A stretch of 27,396 nt of DNA from NCBI GenBank assembly GCA_945888535.1, contig CAMDAN010000023.1:1-27396 (forward strand), given 5' to 3'. The position numbers were made by a program, and so were the translations under genes. Source of the DNA: Bordetella parapertussis. GTDB lineage: Bacteria; Pseudomonadota; Gammaproteobacteria; Burkholderiales; Burkholderiaceae_C. Within the stretch, counting starts at the first letter, position 1, and each line of letters starts with the position of its first letter. This document shows positions 1-9,432 of this stretch, piece by piece. The notes under the pieces are model-generated. The model saw nothing but the letters and a program-made list of their open reading frames with translations. It made no database searches and was not told the DNA's origin.

Positions 1-222
1 GCTTGGGAACAAGGTTTAGGATGCGTGATCAACGGACAAGGCATCATGCAATCCAGCGTAGTGCGCGAGCACGCAGGTATCCCTGACGACCAAAACATCA
101 TGATCTGTATTGCGCTTGGATATCCCGATGAAAGTTTTGTCGCCAACAGCGTGAAATCGGTTCGCGCTGACAACGCCACCTTTGTTCGCTATGTGGGCTT
201 CGACGAAGCTACACATACTTAA
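1..222 (+). CDS. Nitroreductase family protein, C-terminal part (5' truncated by window edge)
   Basis: An open frame enters from the left edge in frame 1 and ends with TAA at 220-222, giving about 73 residues. It contains the segment VINGQGIMQSS and then IALGYPDESFVANSV. The latter is the usual C-terminal strand and loop of FMN-dependent nitroreductases, which reads 'GYPD..FPAN' in the family, and a VGF near the end also fits. The protein would be a cytoplasmic flavin oxidoreductase using NAD(P)H. The substrate cannot be told from this fragment, and the flavin-binding N-terminus lies outside the window. The next gene starts 15 nt downstream on the same strand, so they are probably cotranscribed. 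The internal ATG at 25 is not needed as a start, because the frame and the homology run to the edge. Confidence 0.8.
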   Translation, partial: AWEQGLGCVINGQGIMQSSVVREHAGIPDDQNIMICIALGYPDESFVANSVKSVRADNATFVRYVGFDEATHT

Positions 223-237
223 AACAGAAAGATTCTT

Positions 238-1038
238 ATGAGCTCTGAGTTACTTGAAACTTTTCATGATGGCATTGCAACCCTGACCATCAACCGTCCC
301 CAATCTCGAAACTCCATGACCACGGAAGTAATGAAAGGTCTGTCAGAGGCCATGCCTCGGCTTGCCAACGACCCTTCGGTTCGATTGGTCGTCTTGACAG
401 GCGCAGGCGGGGCCTTTTGTGCCGGGGGAGATGTGAAAGGCTTTGTGAATAAAGAGCCAGGCTCGGCGAATTCATTGCCTTTCGAGCAAAACGTGAACCT
501 CCTGCGAGCGAGTATGGAAGTCAGCCGGTGGCTTCATGAAATGCCCAAACCCACCTTAGCTGTTATTTCAGGCCCTGCTGCGGGTGCCGGTCTGTCATTG
601 GCTTTGGCCTGCGATATGCGAATTGCTGCAGACGACGCCAAACTCACCACCGCCTTCTCCAAAATTGGGCTCTCTGGAGATTTTGGTGGCAGTTATTTTT
701 TAAATCTTTTAGTCGGTGCAGCCAAAGCCCGTGAGATGTACTTCACAGGTGAGGTGGTATTGGGAGCACAAGCGGCGCGTATAGGACTCGTTAACCGGTC
801 CGTCCCCAAAGATCAACTGGCCCAAGCGGCACACGCTTGGGCTCTTGAGCTGGCCGCTTTACCCACCTTGGCTATTGGTTACATGAAACGCAACCTCAAT
901 GCCGGCTTACGAGGCTCTTTGTCAGAGGTTCTTGACTTAGAGGCGATACATATGATTCGGACTTTTGAAACCGAAGACCATAAAGCAGCCGCCATCGCTT
1001 TTGTCGAGAAAAAATCGCCGCGCTTTCAAGGCCATTGA
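238..1038 (+). CDS. Enoyl-CoA hydratase/isomerase (crotonase) family protein, PaaG-like active site
   Basis: The product is 266 aa, normal for a crotonase. Family marks are the oxyanion-hole segment FCAGGDVKGF (about 60-69), the second oxyanion loop SGPAAGAGLSLALACD (about 111-126) and TGEVVLGAQAARIGLVN. The two catalytic glutamates of classical enoyl-CoA hydratases are absent: the aligned positions are Ser120 and Phe140. An Asp (D148) sits in GLSGDFGGSYF, matching the catalytic Asp of PaaG-type 1,2-epoxyphenylacetyl-CoA / 2,3-dehydroadipyl-CoA isomerases ('GLVPDSGG'). Isomerase-type chemistry on an acyl-CoA is therefore more likely than hydration; this is inference from my own alignment. It lies between a nitroreductase-like gene and an aldehyde dehydrogenase, all on the plus strand, suggesting a catabolic operon. 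The exact substrate is unknown. Confidence 0.85.
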   Translation: MSSELLETFHDGIATLTINRPQSRNSMTTEVMKGLSEAMPRLANDPSVRLVVLTGAGGAFCAGGDVKGFVNKEPGSANSLPFEQNVNLLRASMEVSRWLHEMPKPTLAVISGPAAGAGLSLALACDMRIAADDAKLTTAFSKIGLSGDFGGSYFLNLLVGAAKAREMYFTGEVVLGAQAARIGLVNRSVPKDQLAQAAHAWALELAALPTLAIGYMKRNLNAGLRGSLSEVLDLEAIHMIRTFETEDHKAAAIAFVEKKSPRFQGH

Positions 1039-1098
1039 CTGCACTATCATCCGGCACACGAGTTTTCATCCTCCCCTTTTTGATAAGAAAGATATGCA

Positions 1099-2538
1099 AT
1101 GACTAATCTAGCATTAACTCCAGAGTTTTTTAAAGTACGCATGCAAGAAGTGTTTGACCGTCAAGCCGCTACCGCCTTAAGACTGCGCAGCTCAACCGCA
1201 GACGAGCGCATCGCAAAAATTCGCAAGCTACGTGACGCGGTCATTGCCCATACCGAAGACTGCTACCACGCGGCCTACGCCGACTTTAAAAAACCACCTG
1301 GCGAAGTCGATTTGGCTGAAATCTTGCCTATTTGCGTTGAAGCCAATGATGCGATTCGCAAGCTCAAAAAATGGATGAAGCCCACCCGGGTCTGGCCTAC
1401 GCTTCTCACTGGTGGAACGCGCAGCCACGTTCAATACGTCCCACGTGGGCGCTGCCTGATCGTTGGGCCATTTAACTACCCCATCAATTTAACGCTGGCA
1501 CCTTTGGTGTCTGCCGTCGCGGCGGGTAACACAGCGATTTTGAAGCCCTCAGAATTAACACCCCACATGTCGGCCCTTATTGCCAAGATCGTAGGCGAAG
1601 TTTTCTCAGAAGATGAAGTCGCAATTTTCCAAGGGGAAGCCGATGTAGCCCAAGCCTTGCAAGAATTGCCGTTCGATCATATTTTCTTTACCGGCAGTCC
1701 TGCAATTGGAAAACTCGTCATGGCCGCAGCGGCCAAGAATCTCACCAGCGTCACGCTTGAACTCGGCGGCAAGAGCCCAACGATTGTGGATGCCAGTGCC
1801 AACCTCAAACTGGCGGCTAAAAATATCATGTGGGCTAAGTTTGCTAATTCAGGCCAAACCTGTATTGCGCCAGACCATGTCTTTGTTCACGAAAGCGTCA
1901 AAGACCAATGGGTTGACATTTGCCGCGAAGAACTGAAAAAAGCCTATGGCAACAGTTTGGCCGACCAACAAAACAGCCCCCACCTGGCACACATGGTTAA
2001 CGCCCGCCATACCGGTCGCGTCAAAGCCCTGCTAGAAGATGCCACAGCGCACGGCGCTCGCTCACTGACAGGTGGTGGCATGGGAGAGTCCGATTGCTTT
2101 ATTCAGCCGACGCTGTTGGACAAGGTTCCCGACGCGGCTCGCGTGATGCAAGAAGAAATTTTTGGACCCTTGCTGCCTATCATCGGATTTACGAATCTAG
2201 ACGAAGTCATTGAGCGCATCAATGCGGGTCCTAAACCGCTGGCTTTATACGTTTACAGCAAAACTGAAAAAAATATTGATGCTGTTTTAACGCGCACCGT
2301 CTCAGGCGGGGCTTGCGTTAACCACTCACTCATGCAATTCTTACAAGGCAACCTGCCTTTCGGCGGAGTGAATAACTCTGGCATCGGCAATGCCCACGGG
2401 CACTACGGATTTAAAGCCTTCAGCCATGAGCGCGGAGTGGTTCGAACCCAGTTCTCTTTTGCAGCGACTCTTTTCTCTGCTGGCGAAGTTCCGCCGATCA
2501 TTCGTAAATTGATGCGTTCGGCTTTCAAAATTTTATAA
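1099..2538 (+). CDS. Aldehyde dehydrogenase, ALDH3 / coniferyl-aldehyde dehydrogenase type
   Basis: This 479-aa NAD(P)-dependent aldehyde dehydrogenase oxidises an aldehyde to the acid. Visible elements are PRGRCLIVGPFNYPINL (about 115-131), the cofactor-binding ILKPSE (K149), the Rossmann glycine segment FFTGSPAIG (196-204), the general-base Glu in ELGGKSP (E221) and the nucleophilic Cys in SGQTCIAPD (C255). The IAPD after the Cys, the length under 500 aa and the C-terminal FGGVNNSGIGNAHGHYGFKAFSH place it in the ALDH3-like group (fatty, coniferyl or aromatic aldehydes). It starts 60 nt after the crotonase gene, with a purine-rich AAGAAAG upstream, and is followed at once by a terminator. 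It is probably the last gene of the nitroreductase-crotonase-ALDH unit. The physiological aldehyde cannot be assigned. Confidence 0.92.
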   Translation: MTNLALTPEFFKVRMQEVFDRQAATALRLRSSTADERIAKIRKLRDAVIAHTEDCYHAAYADFKKPPGEVDLAEILPICVEANDAIRKLKKWMKPTRVWPTLLTGGTRSHVQYVPRGRCLIVGPFNYPINLTLAPLVSAVAAGNTAILKPSELTPHMSALIAKIVGEVFSEDEVAIFQGEADVAQALQELPFDHIFFTGSPAIGKLVMAAAAKNLTSVTLELGGKSPTIVDASANLKLAAKNIMWAKFANSGQTCIAPDHVFVHESVKDQWVDICREELKKAYGNSLADQQNSPHLAHMVNARHTGRVKALLEDATAHGARSLTGGGMGESDCFIQPTLLDKVPDAARVMQEEIFGPLLPIIGFTNLDEVIERINAGPKPLALYVYSKTEKNIDAVLTRTVSGGACVNHSLMQFLQGNLPFGGVNNSGIGNAHGHYGFKAFSHERGVVRTQFSFAATLFSAGEVPPIIRKLMRSAFKIL

Positions 2539-2542
2539 GTGG

Positions 2543-2571
2543 CATGAGCGCCCAAAAGGCGCTCATGTTTT
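2543..2571 (+). terminator. Rho-independent terminator after the aldehyde dehydrogenase gene
   Basis: A perfect 10-bp stem (CATGAGCGCC at 2543-2552, GGCGCTCATG at 2558-2567) closes a 5-nt loop CAAAA and is followed by TTTT. It begins 4 nt after the ALDH stop codon, so it should end the first transcription unit. Confidence 0.9.
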
Positions 2572-2620
2572 CACTGATTTTGAGAATAAACGTGAAAAAG
2601 CAATTACAGTAATGCTTTTT

Positions 2621-2638
2621 AATGCCCTCGGGCATTTT
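2621..2638 (+). terminator. Short hairpin with T-run, possible secondary terminator
   Basis: AATGCC (2621-2626) pairs with GGCATT (2631-2636) over a tight CTCG loop and is followed by further Ts. It lies in the 190-nt gap before the YkgJ-type gene. It is weaker than the hairpin at 2543 and could be a backup terminator or chance. The rest of this gap (to 2728) must hold the promoter of the next operon, but I see no convincing -35/-10 pair. Confidence 0.4.
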
Positions 2639-2728
2639 GACGAATGTACAGTTTCAGGGGCTTCCATAATTTCTCACAAATGCGCGAGCTCTTGGCTTTG
2701 AAAACTCACTTTCAAGAACAGGTCTTCC

Positions 2729-3166
2729 ATGCTGTTTGAGCATTGCGCCCAATGCCAACGGTGTTGTCACATCGAGGAAGATTTTCCACCCCTCGAGGTT
2801 TCATTAACAAAGGAAGAAGCGCAGGTTTACGGCAGTATTTGTATCGAGAACCATTGCACGCATTTAGGCGACCGGGGTTGCGATTTGGGTGAGGCCAAAC
2901 CCGTGAGCTGCAAGCTCTACCCCTTATCCTTTGAACCCCGCTCAAGAACATTTCAATTTGATGTGGAGTGCCCTCTTAAAGACCGTTACTTCGCACAATT
3001 GTCCGACCCAAAAAGTGAAGCCTCCTTGCATCTTCTGAGCATGTCAAATATTATCAAACGCTTAGAAAAAACTGACCACGAATTTCTAGAAAATAATTAT
3101 GCAATCGATGTTGATTACTTCGAATTAGAAACCTTGCCAGTCAGTCCATTTAAGCCAAAAATATAG
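2729..3166 (+). CDS. YkgJ-type cysteine-cluster (Zn/Fe-chelating) domain protein
   Basis: This is a 145-aa cytoplasmic protein without a signal peptide. The N-terminus carries HCAQCQRCCHI (about residues 5-15), the C-x2-C-x2-CC signature of the YkgJ / CxxCxxCC family. It is followed by further Cys in CIENHCTHLGDRGCDL and by PVSCKLYPLSF, the family's 'R/K-P..C..YP' block. The family is thought to bind iron or zinc, and its biochemical role is poorly defined. It is the first gene of a compact three-gene cassette: only 2 nt separate its stop from the next ATG. That tight coupling suggests it acts together with the transferase-like and SET proteins downstream, perhaps as a metal-dependent modifier or maturation partner (inference). 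The start is the first ATG in frame; the Shine-Dalgarno sequence is weak. Confidence 0.82.
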   Translation: MLFEHCAQCQRCCHIEEDFPPLEVSLTKEEAQVYGSICIENHCTHLGDRGCDLGEAKPVSCKLYPLSFEPRSRTFQFDVECPLKDRYFAQLSDPKSEASLHLLSMSNIIKRLEKTDHEFLENNYAIDVDYFELETLPVSPFKPKI

Positions 3167-3168
3167 AC

Positions 3169-4041
3169 ATGCGCATGCAATTTACCGTAAACCAAGAAAC
3201 CTTGGAGGTTTACGATCACGCGCAAGGCGATCGTGAACACTTCGATCTAGAACATCAATCTTGGAACGCTGAAAATCTGTGTGTGGAGAGCTACCACGAA
3301 GAGATTCTTTACTACACCTCGCGCTGGGATGCGTTGTGTCCTTACGTGAATGTTTCTCCCGAGATGATTGCAATGGCCCAAAAGCCATTCATTGTTTACG
3401 CCATCCCACCTGAGAGTCCTTACGGCGTTCCTATCAACGACAAATATGGATTGGTACATGCTGGCTCAGAAGCATTTTGGACTGAAGAGCGGCGAAGTCG
3501 AAAATTCAAAGAGCTTGATAAGTTGTGCAAAGACTTGGTCGTGACGACCAGCGTGATTGCTGGAAAAAACGTCAGCCTTGAAGATGTTTACGCGATGGGC
3601 GGCGAACACTTCGCGAACTATTACATTCACGACCAAGAGGTTGAAGGTTTTGTCGATTACATCCGTGATCTCGACATTTTGTTGATTCAAGTTCACGCGC
3701 CCAACGGCGACCTTGTTCTCACAGATGTTTCCATTTTGCTTCCAAAACGCAGTCAAGTTTACGGAAGTTTTTGTCAATGGAGTCGCGACTACAAAAACAA
3801 ATCGCCAGGAATTTACGCCTGCCTTTTGGCTTCGCGTTGGACCGCCAACAATGGCTACCAATACTACAACTTAGGGCCAATCGATGACTACGGCTACAAA
3901 GCACTTTTCGTGACCGACCATGAGCCTATTTTTGCGTTAGCACTCACAGATGCCGATCATCCTTTGGCGCTCGACACCACCTCCCCACTGCATACCGATT
4001 TCAAACCCGAAGCGTGGAATCAGATCCGACGTCATACCTAA
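3169..4041 (+). CDS. Protein of unknown function with an Ate1/Bpt-like (GNAT-fold) C-terminal region
   Basis: I do not recognise this 290-aa protein as a named family. It has no signal peptide or membrane segment and is rich in Tyr, Asp and Glu. Residues about 214-247 read GIY..LL.S....NNGYQYYNLG.....GYKALF. This resembles the C-terminal block of arginyl/leucyl-tRNA-protein transferases (G-x-Y ... A ... G..Y.YLG ... YK..F), which has a GNAT-like fold. The N-terminal Cys block of Ate1 is not seen here, but the preceding gene encodes a Cys-cluster protein. A role in transferring an aminoacyl or other acyl group to protein is a hypothesis only. It starts 2 nt after the YkgJ-type gene and ends 12 nt before the SET gene. 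An alternative ATG two codons in (3175) is equally possible. Confidence 0.7.
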   Translation: MRMQFTVNQETLEVYDHAQGDREHFDLEHQSWNAENLCVESYHEEILYYTSRWDALCPYVNVSPEMIAMAQKPFIVYAIPPESPYGVPINDKYGLVHAGSEAFWTEERRSRKFKELDKLCKDLVVTTSVIAGKNVSLEDVYAMGGEHFANYYIHDQEVEGFVDYIRDLDILLIQVHAPNGDLVLTDVSILLPKRSQVYGSFCQWSRDYKNKSPGIYACLLASRWTANNGYQYYNLGPIDDYGYKALFVTDHEPIFALALTDADHPLALDTTSPLHTDFKPEAWNQIRRHT

Positions 4042-4053
4042 AAGAAAAGCACC

Positions 4054-4476
4054 ATGTCGACCTTAAAAAAGAAAATCCTAAAGCACCTGCAAGAAGAGGT
4101 TTACTGCCACTTGGGCATCTCACCTGTTCACGGCATTGGAGTGTTTGCGATTCGAAGTATCCCCAAAGGCATCAACCCCATGCGAACATGGCGCGATGCC
4201 AAGGAAATTAAATTCACGCACAAAGAGCTTCAAGGTGTTCCGAAAAGCGTAAAAAAAGAACTCCATATCTTTTGCTATCGCGACAAAGAGGGTATTGAAA
4301 TCCCATCAGTAGGTATGCATACCTTGAACATGGCGGTGTATCTCAACCACTCAAAAAAACCCAGTGTTAAATTTCGAAAAAATGGCCAACTTGTTACCTT
4401 ACGGGCTATCAAATCGGGGGAAGAGTTGATGCTTGACTACGACATTAGCTTTGGAGAGAAGCATATTTTTGATTGA
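4054..4476 (+). CDS. Small SET-domain protein, predicted protein-lysine methyltransferase
   Basis: The 140-aa protein is almost entirely a SET domain. The N-terminal GIGVFAIRSIPKG (about 27-39) matches the G-x-G-x-FA...I..G strand pair that binds S-adenosylmethionine. NMAVYLNHS (92-100) carries the NHS motif of the pseudoknot, and IKSGEELMLDYD (119-130) carries the GEEL...DY motif with the catalytic-type Tyr129. There are no pre-SET or post-SET Cys clusters, as in other bacterial stand-alone SET proteins. It is the third gene of the cassette, 12 nt after the transferase-like gene. The target is unknown; a protein partner of the two upstream products is a natural guess. After the stop (4477-4612) there is only a T-poor hairpin near 4498-4518 and no clear terminator. 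Confidence 0.88.
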   Translation: MSTLKKKILKHLQEEVYCHLGISPVHGIGVFAIRSIPKGINPMRTWRDAKEIKFTHKELQGVPKSVKKELHIFCYRDKEGIEIPSVGMHTLNMAVYLNHSKKPSVKFRKNGQLVTLRAIKSGEELMLDYDISFGEKHIFD

Positions 4477-4612
4477 TTTGCAGCACTTAAACGGAGCGCT
4501 TCTTTAGAAAAGAGAAGCTAGCACTTGCAGAGGGAGGCAATTCCCGATAAAGTGAAGTCAGGGATGACAAAGTAGAAAGGTCTAAAACCTTCACTTTGAA
4601 TTGACAGAAACC

Positions 4613-5026
4613 ATGGTTTTAAACCGTTTACTGATTACGGTGGCCGCAGTCTTCTTGACGGGTTGCGCTAGCTATTCATCCAAAGCCATTGGCAGCCTCG
4701 ACAATCAACACCCTGCTTTTGAGTCGATCGACTGCCAAAACGCCCGTCAAAACGCATGGGTTCACGAAGATTTAAAACAAATCAAACTCGTTGCCGGCCC
4801 TTCATTGCTGCTTATCGCCGGTCCCGTTTTGGCCATCCCCGTTCTCTTAGCCAACGTGGGGCTCAATACCGCCGATCACCTCAAAGCCAATGACATTAAA
4901 TCGCTCTGTGGTGGCAAGGCGTTGACCCCCGACGAGCTCACGCAAAGTATTGTGATTGATACTGGGTTAACTGCCGCTACTGGCACCTTATTACCCGGTG
5001 GAACGGCGCTTGCAAGCAAACCCTAG
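4613..5026 (+). CDS. Small predicted lipoprotein
   Basis: The 137-aa product begins MVLNRLLITVAAVFLTGC, a classic type II signal peptide with lipobox LTG|C (lipidated Cys18). The mature part has two conserved-looking Cys (in SIDCQN and SLCGG). It also has a hydrophobic stretch at about 55-80, LVAGPSLLLIAGPVLAIPVLLANVG, which may be a membrane segment. I do not recognise a family. I chose the ATG at 4613; a TTG at 4601 would add four residues ahead of an already complete signal peptide. Neither start has a clear Shine-Dalgarno sequence. It is convergent with tRNA-Ser/serS, and 5027-5125 holds nothing I can identify. Confidence 0.7.
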   Translation: MVLNRLLITVAAVFLTGCASYSSKAIGSLDNQHPAFESIDCQNARQNAWVHEDLKQIKLVAGPSLLLIAGPVLAIPVLLANVGLNTADHLKANDIKSLCGGKALTPDELTQSIVIDTGLTAATGTLLPGGTALASKP

Positions 5027-5123
5027 CTTTGTCTGCCGGATCGAGTTGAATCCGCTAAATCGCCGGTTGAAACACGAAAGTCCAAGCAATCTACAAATTT
5101 CAGGTTGAACTACGGCCTATTGA

Positions 5124-5215
<92 letters not shown>

Positions 5216-5250
5216 TAGGTTTGCATCGCATTGGCGAAGTCTGAATTCTA

Positions 5251-6615
<1,365 letters not shown>

Positions 6616-7581
6616 TTAGGGCGAGGGCTCGGCGTCAAGCTTGAGGCCTTTGGGCAGCGGAAACTTGATGGTTTCTAAAACGCCGTCCATGGTCCGAACA
6701 GACACTGCGCCCATCGCCCGCAAGCGGGTAATCACCGCTTGCACCAGAACGTCAGGCGCAGATGCGCCCGCTGTCAACCCTACGCGAGGGCGACCTTCAA
6801 ACCACTGCGCTTGTAGTTCTTCTGCGCTATCGACCATGTAACTGACAGTGCCGAGTTTTTCAGCGACTTCGCGCAGACGGTTGCTGTTGGAGCTGGTGGG
6901 GCTGCCAACGACGATAACGATATCCACCTGTGAACTCATGACCTTGACTGCGTCTTGGCGGTTTTGTGTGGCGTAGCAAATGTCTTGCTGTTTAGGCGAA
7001 TGAACGCTTGGGAAGCGGGCTTTTACAGCGTTTGCGATCTCTGAAGCGTCGTCCATACTCAGCGTGGTTTGGGTCACAAGCGCTAACTTTTGGGTTTGCA
7101 AAGGTTGGATTTTTGCAACATCTGCAACGTCTTCGACTAAATGAATGCCGCTGTCTAACTGGCCCATGGTTCCTTCAACCTCGGGATGGCCTTTGTGGCC
7201 GATCATGATGAACTCAAAGCCTTCTTTATGGAGTTTGGCAATCTCTACGTGAACCTTAGAGACCAAAGGACAGGTGGCATCGAAGATTTGAAAACCCCGA
7301 ATTCCAGCCTCGATTTGAATGGCTTTGCTCACACCGTGCGCCGAGAAAACCAAGGTCGCTCCTGGGGGAACGTCGTCTAATTCCTCAATAAAAATCGCTC
7401 CCTTAGATTTCAGATCTTCCACGACAAACGTGTTGTGAACAATTTCATGGCGCACATAAATAGGCGAGCCAAATTTGGTGAGGGCGCGCTCGACGATCTC
7501 AATCGCCCGGTCTACGCCAGCACAAAATCCGCGCGGCTCGGCCAATAAAATATCGCTGCCTTGTAATACGGGAACGGTCAT
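6616..7581 (-). CDS. ispH: 4-hydroxy-3-methylbut-2-enyl diphosphate reductase
   Basis: This 321-aa [4Fe-4S] enzyme performs the last step of the MEP isoprenoid pathway, reducing HMBPP to IPP and DMAPP. The three cluster Cys are visible: GFCAGVDRA (C20), [12 protein letters not shown] (C104) and [10 protein letters not shown] (C202). The proton-donor segment HPEVEGT (about 132-138) and the phosphate-binding [10 protein letters not shown] are also present. Its ATG overlaps the fkpB stop codon by 4 nt, so translation is coupled. That pairing (older names slpA-lytB) is widespread in proteobacteria. Confidence 0.98.
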   Translation of the reverse strand: MTVPVLQGSDILLAEPRGFCAGVDRAIEIVERALTKFGSPIYVRHEIVHNTFVVEDLKSKGAIFIEELDDVPPGATLVFSAHGVSKAIQIEAGIRGFQIFDATCPLVSKVHVEIAKLHKEGFEFIMIGHKGHPEVEGTMGQLDSGIHLVEDVADVAKIQPLQTQKLALVTQTTLSMDDASEIANAVKARFPSVHSPKQQDICYATQNRQDAVKVMSSQVDIVIVVGSPTSSNSNRLREVAEKLGTVSYMVDSAEELQAQWFEGRPRVGLTAGASAPDVLVQAVITRLRAMGAVSVRTMDGVLETIKFPLPKGLKLDAEPSP

Positions 7582-8042
7582 AAAACCCCAATCAATTGAA
7601 CCTCGAAACTGACCGGGTGCCCAGCCAGAGGATGGTTAAAGTCAAACAAAACAGCATCGCCCTCCTCGCCCTTTTTCACCTCAAGCACGGTGCCGGCATA
7701 AGTACTTAGGCCGTCGGGCGTAGGAAACTGGACCACATCACCCACATGGTGTTTTTCTTGGGGATCGCCAATCTCTTTGAGCAACTTAGCACCCACCCAC
7801 TGCTGCATATCGGGGTTGCGTTGGCCAAACGCTGCGCCTGGGGGTAATTCAAACGTGGTGTGAACCCCCTCCTCCAAGCCCATCAAACAGCTCTCTATGG
7901 CTGGCGACAACTCTCCAACGCCCAAGCTCAGCGTGGCAGGTTTTTCACCAAAGGTATTGATGATGTCGCCTCGCGGCCCCGACAGGCGGTAATGCAAGGT
8001 TAAAAAGGAACCAGCTTGAACAAGGGACGGGTGAGTGGTCAT
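7578..8042 (-). CDS. fkpB: FKBP-type peptidyl-prolyl cis-trans isomerase, SlpA/FkpB type
   Basis: This 154-aa cytoplasmic protein has the SlyD/SlpA architecture: an FKBP core split by an insert-in-flap chaperone domain. Evidence is FLTLHYRLS at the N-terminus, [21 protein letters not shown] (equivalent to the FKBP GxGE/D..E..L.G..VG helix), [11 protein letters not shown], and the C-terminal [22 protein letters not shown] typical of SlyD-like proteins. It lacks the His-rich metal-binding tail of SlyD. It is the first gene of the fkpB-ispH-serS unit and is divergent from radC, with 41 nt between the starts that must contain both promoters. Confidence 0.95.
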   Translation of the reverse strand: MTTHPSLVQAGSFLTLHYRLSGPRGDIINTFGEKPATLSLGVGELSPAIESCLMGLEEGVHTTFELPPGAAFGQRNPDMQQWVGAKLLKEIGDPQEKHHVGDVVQFPTPDGLSTYAGTVLEVKKGEEGDAVLFDFNHPLAGHPVSFEVQLIGVL

Positions 8043-8083
8043 AAAAGTCTCGATAAACTGGCTCTATTGTAGAAACTTGAGAT

Positions 8084-8779
8084 ATGCCGCTTAAAGACCT
8101 TCCACTGGATGCCCAACCGCGCGAAAAACTACTCGCGCGTGGGCCTGGTGCGCTCAGTGATGCCGAGCTCTTAGCGATTTTGTTGCGCACAGGGATCGCA
8201 GGCAAAGGGGTGTTGCAAATGGCCGATGAGTTGCTTCAGTTACCCGGTAAAACTGCAAATGGATTTGGCGGTATCGCCGGTTTGCTTCACGCGACAGCCG
8301 ATGATTTAAAACGTGTCAAGGGCTTGGGGCCCGCCAAACGCGCCGAAATTGTGGCGGTTTTGGAACTCGCCCGCAGGGCCATGGCGCAACGCTTACAAGA
8401 GCGCACTGTTTTTGATACGCCAGGAGCGGTAAAACAGTATTTGCAATTGCATTTAGCAGCACGACCCCATGAGGTTTTTTGCGTTTTGTTTTTAGATGTG
8501 CAAAACCGCCTGTTGGAGATGGAAGAATTGTTCCGCGGCACCTTAAGCCAGACCAGCGTTTACCCGCGCGAGGTGGTTAAACGCGCCCTGCACCATGGCG
8601 CTGCAGCCGTGGTTCTAGCGCACAATCACCCTAGCGGCTCCGTCCAACCCTCGCGGGCCGACGAAGCGCTTACACAAACGCTCAAAGCCGCGCTCGCTTT
8701 GGTCGACGTTCGGGTGTTAGACCACATCATCATCGGCCAAGGCGAAACGCTTTCTATGGCAGAAAGGGGCTTGGTTTAA
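8084..8779 (+). CDS. radC: RadC family protein (JAMM/MPN+ domain)
   Basis: The 231-aa product has an N-terminal UPF0758 helical region with a helix-hairpin-helix segment ([26 protein letters not shown], about 73-98). A JAMM metalloprotease-like domain follows, with metal ligands in [14 protein letters not shown] (H180, H182, D193) and the conserved [20 protein letters not shown]. Despite its name the family's role in DNA repair is not established. It is normal length (E. coli RadC is similar). The stop codon overlaps the start of the Smr gene by one base (TAATG), so the two are coupled. Confidence 0.95.
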   Translation: MPLKDLPLDAQPREKLLARGPGALSDAELLAILLRTGIAGKGVLQMADELLQLPGKTANGFGGIAGLLHATADDLKRVKGLGPAKRAEIVAVLELARRAMAQRLQERTVFDTPGAVKQYLQLHLAARPHEVFCVLFLDVQNRLLEMEELFRGTLSQTSVYPREVVKRALHHGAAAVVLAHNHPSGSVQPSRADEALTQTLKAALALVDVRVLDHIIIGQGETLSMAERGLV

Positions 8780-9426
8780 TGGGAACGCTCTCTGACCTCA
8801 ATCGCAATAAAAAAGAAATTGATGCACACACCGCCAAGGAAGCGCAAGCCAAAGCTGAGCGTGATTTAAAAGCCAAACGCCTTGCTGCCCAAAAAAACCT
8901 GTTTCAAACTGCCGTTGGTAAAGTCAAACGGATGCCAGAGGCTGCTGTCGTTAATCTCAAACCTACCCCACCGCAACCTGCGCCGCTTCAACATCAGCGC
9001 GATGAGGCTGCAGCGCTTCAAGAATCGCTGAGCGATGAGGTCGATGTCAGCTCTTTACTAGACACCGATGACCATTTGAGTTTTCGCCGGCCGGGCGTGG
9101 GTATCGATGTGGCGCAAAAACTTCGCAAAGGCAAGTGGAGTATTCAGCGCCAAATTGACTTGCATGGCTTGCGCAGCGATGAAGCGCGAGAGGCTTTGGC
9201 CAGCTTTATCCGCGAGTCACATAAGCAAGGGATTCGTTGTGTGCGCGTGGTACACGGAAAAGGCCTAGGCTCCCCCGGGAAAACGCCGGTGCTTAAAGAC
9301 AAAGTTCACCGCTGGCTGGTACAAAAAGCCGAGGTTGTGGCTTTTGTTCAAGCGCAGCCCGCCCAAGGTGGAGCGGGGGCGTTGGTAGTCTTACTTCAAC
9401 CCGTGCGATTAGGCAGCCCAGGTTAA
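8779..9426 (+). CDS. Smr-domain protein (MutS2-type Smr endonuclease domain)
   Basis: The 215-aa product has a charged, Lys/Ala-rich N-terminus (about 1-100, helical and probably disordered in part). The C-terminal Smr domain (about 120-212) has the DLHG motif (127-130), the HGKG motif (159-162, in VVHGKGLGS) and a final ALVVLLQ strand. Smr domains, as in MutS2 and YdaP-like stand-alone proteins, have nuclease activity on branched DNA or on RNA in collided ribosomes. The stand-alone 'DNA mismatch repair protein MutS-like' proteins of proteobacteria look like this one. The ATG overlaps the radC stop. The gene ends 6 nt from the convergent tupA stop with no room for a separate terminator. Confidence 0.92.
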   Translation: MGTLSDLNRNKKEIDAHTAKEAQAKAERDLKAKRLAAQKNLFQTAVGKVKRMPEAAVVNLKPTPPQPAPLQHQRDEAAALQESLSDEVDVSSLLDTDDHLSFRRPGVGIDVAQKLRKGKWSIQRQIDLHGLRSDEAREALASFIRESHKQGIRCVRVVHGKGLGSPGKTPVLKDKVHRWLVQKAEVVAFVQAQPAQGGAGALVVLLQPVRLGSPG

Positions 9427-9432
9427 AGGGCT

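Noticed and set aside
4498..4518. Hairpin GCTTCT...AGAAGC after the SET gene
   Set aside because: Only a 6-bp stem with a 9-nt loop and no T-run follows, so it does not qualify as a terminator.
4601..4606. TTGACA resembling a -35 box, also a possible TTG start for the lipoprotein
   Set aside because: No -10 hexamer lies at 16-18 nt spacing, and the site is at the very start of the coding region.
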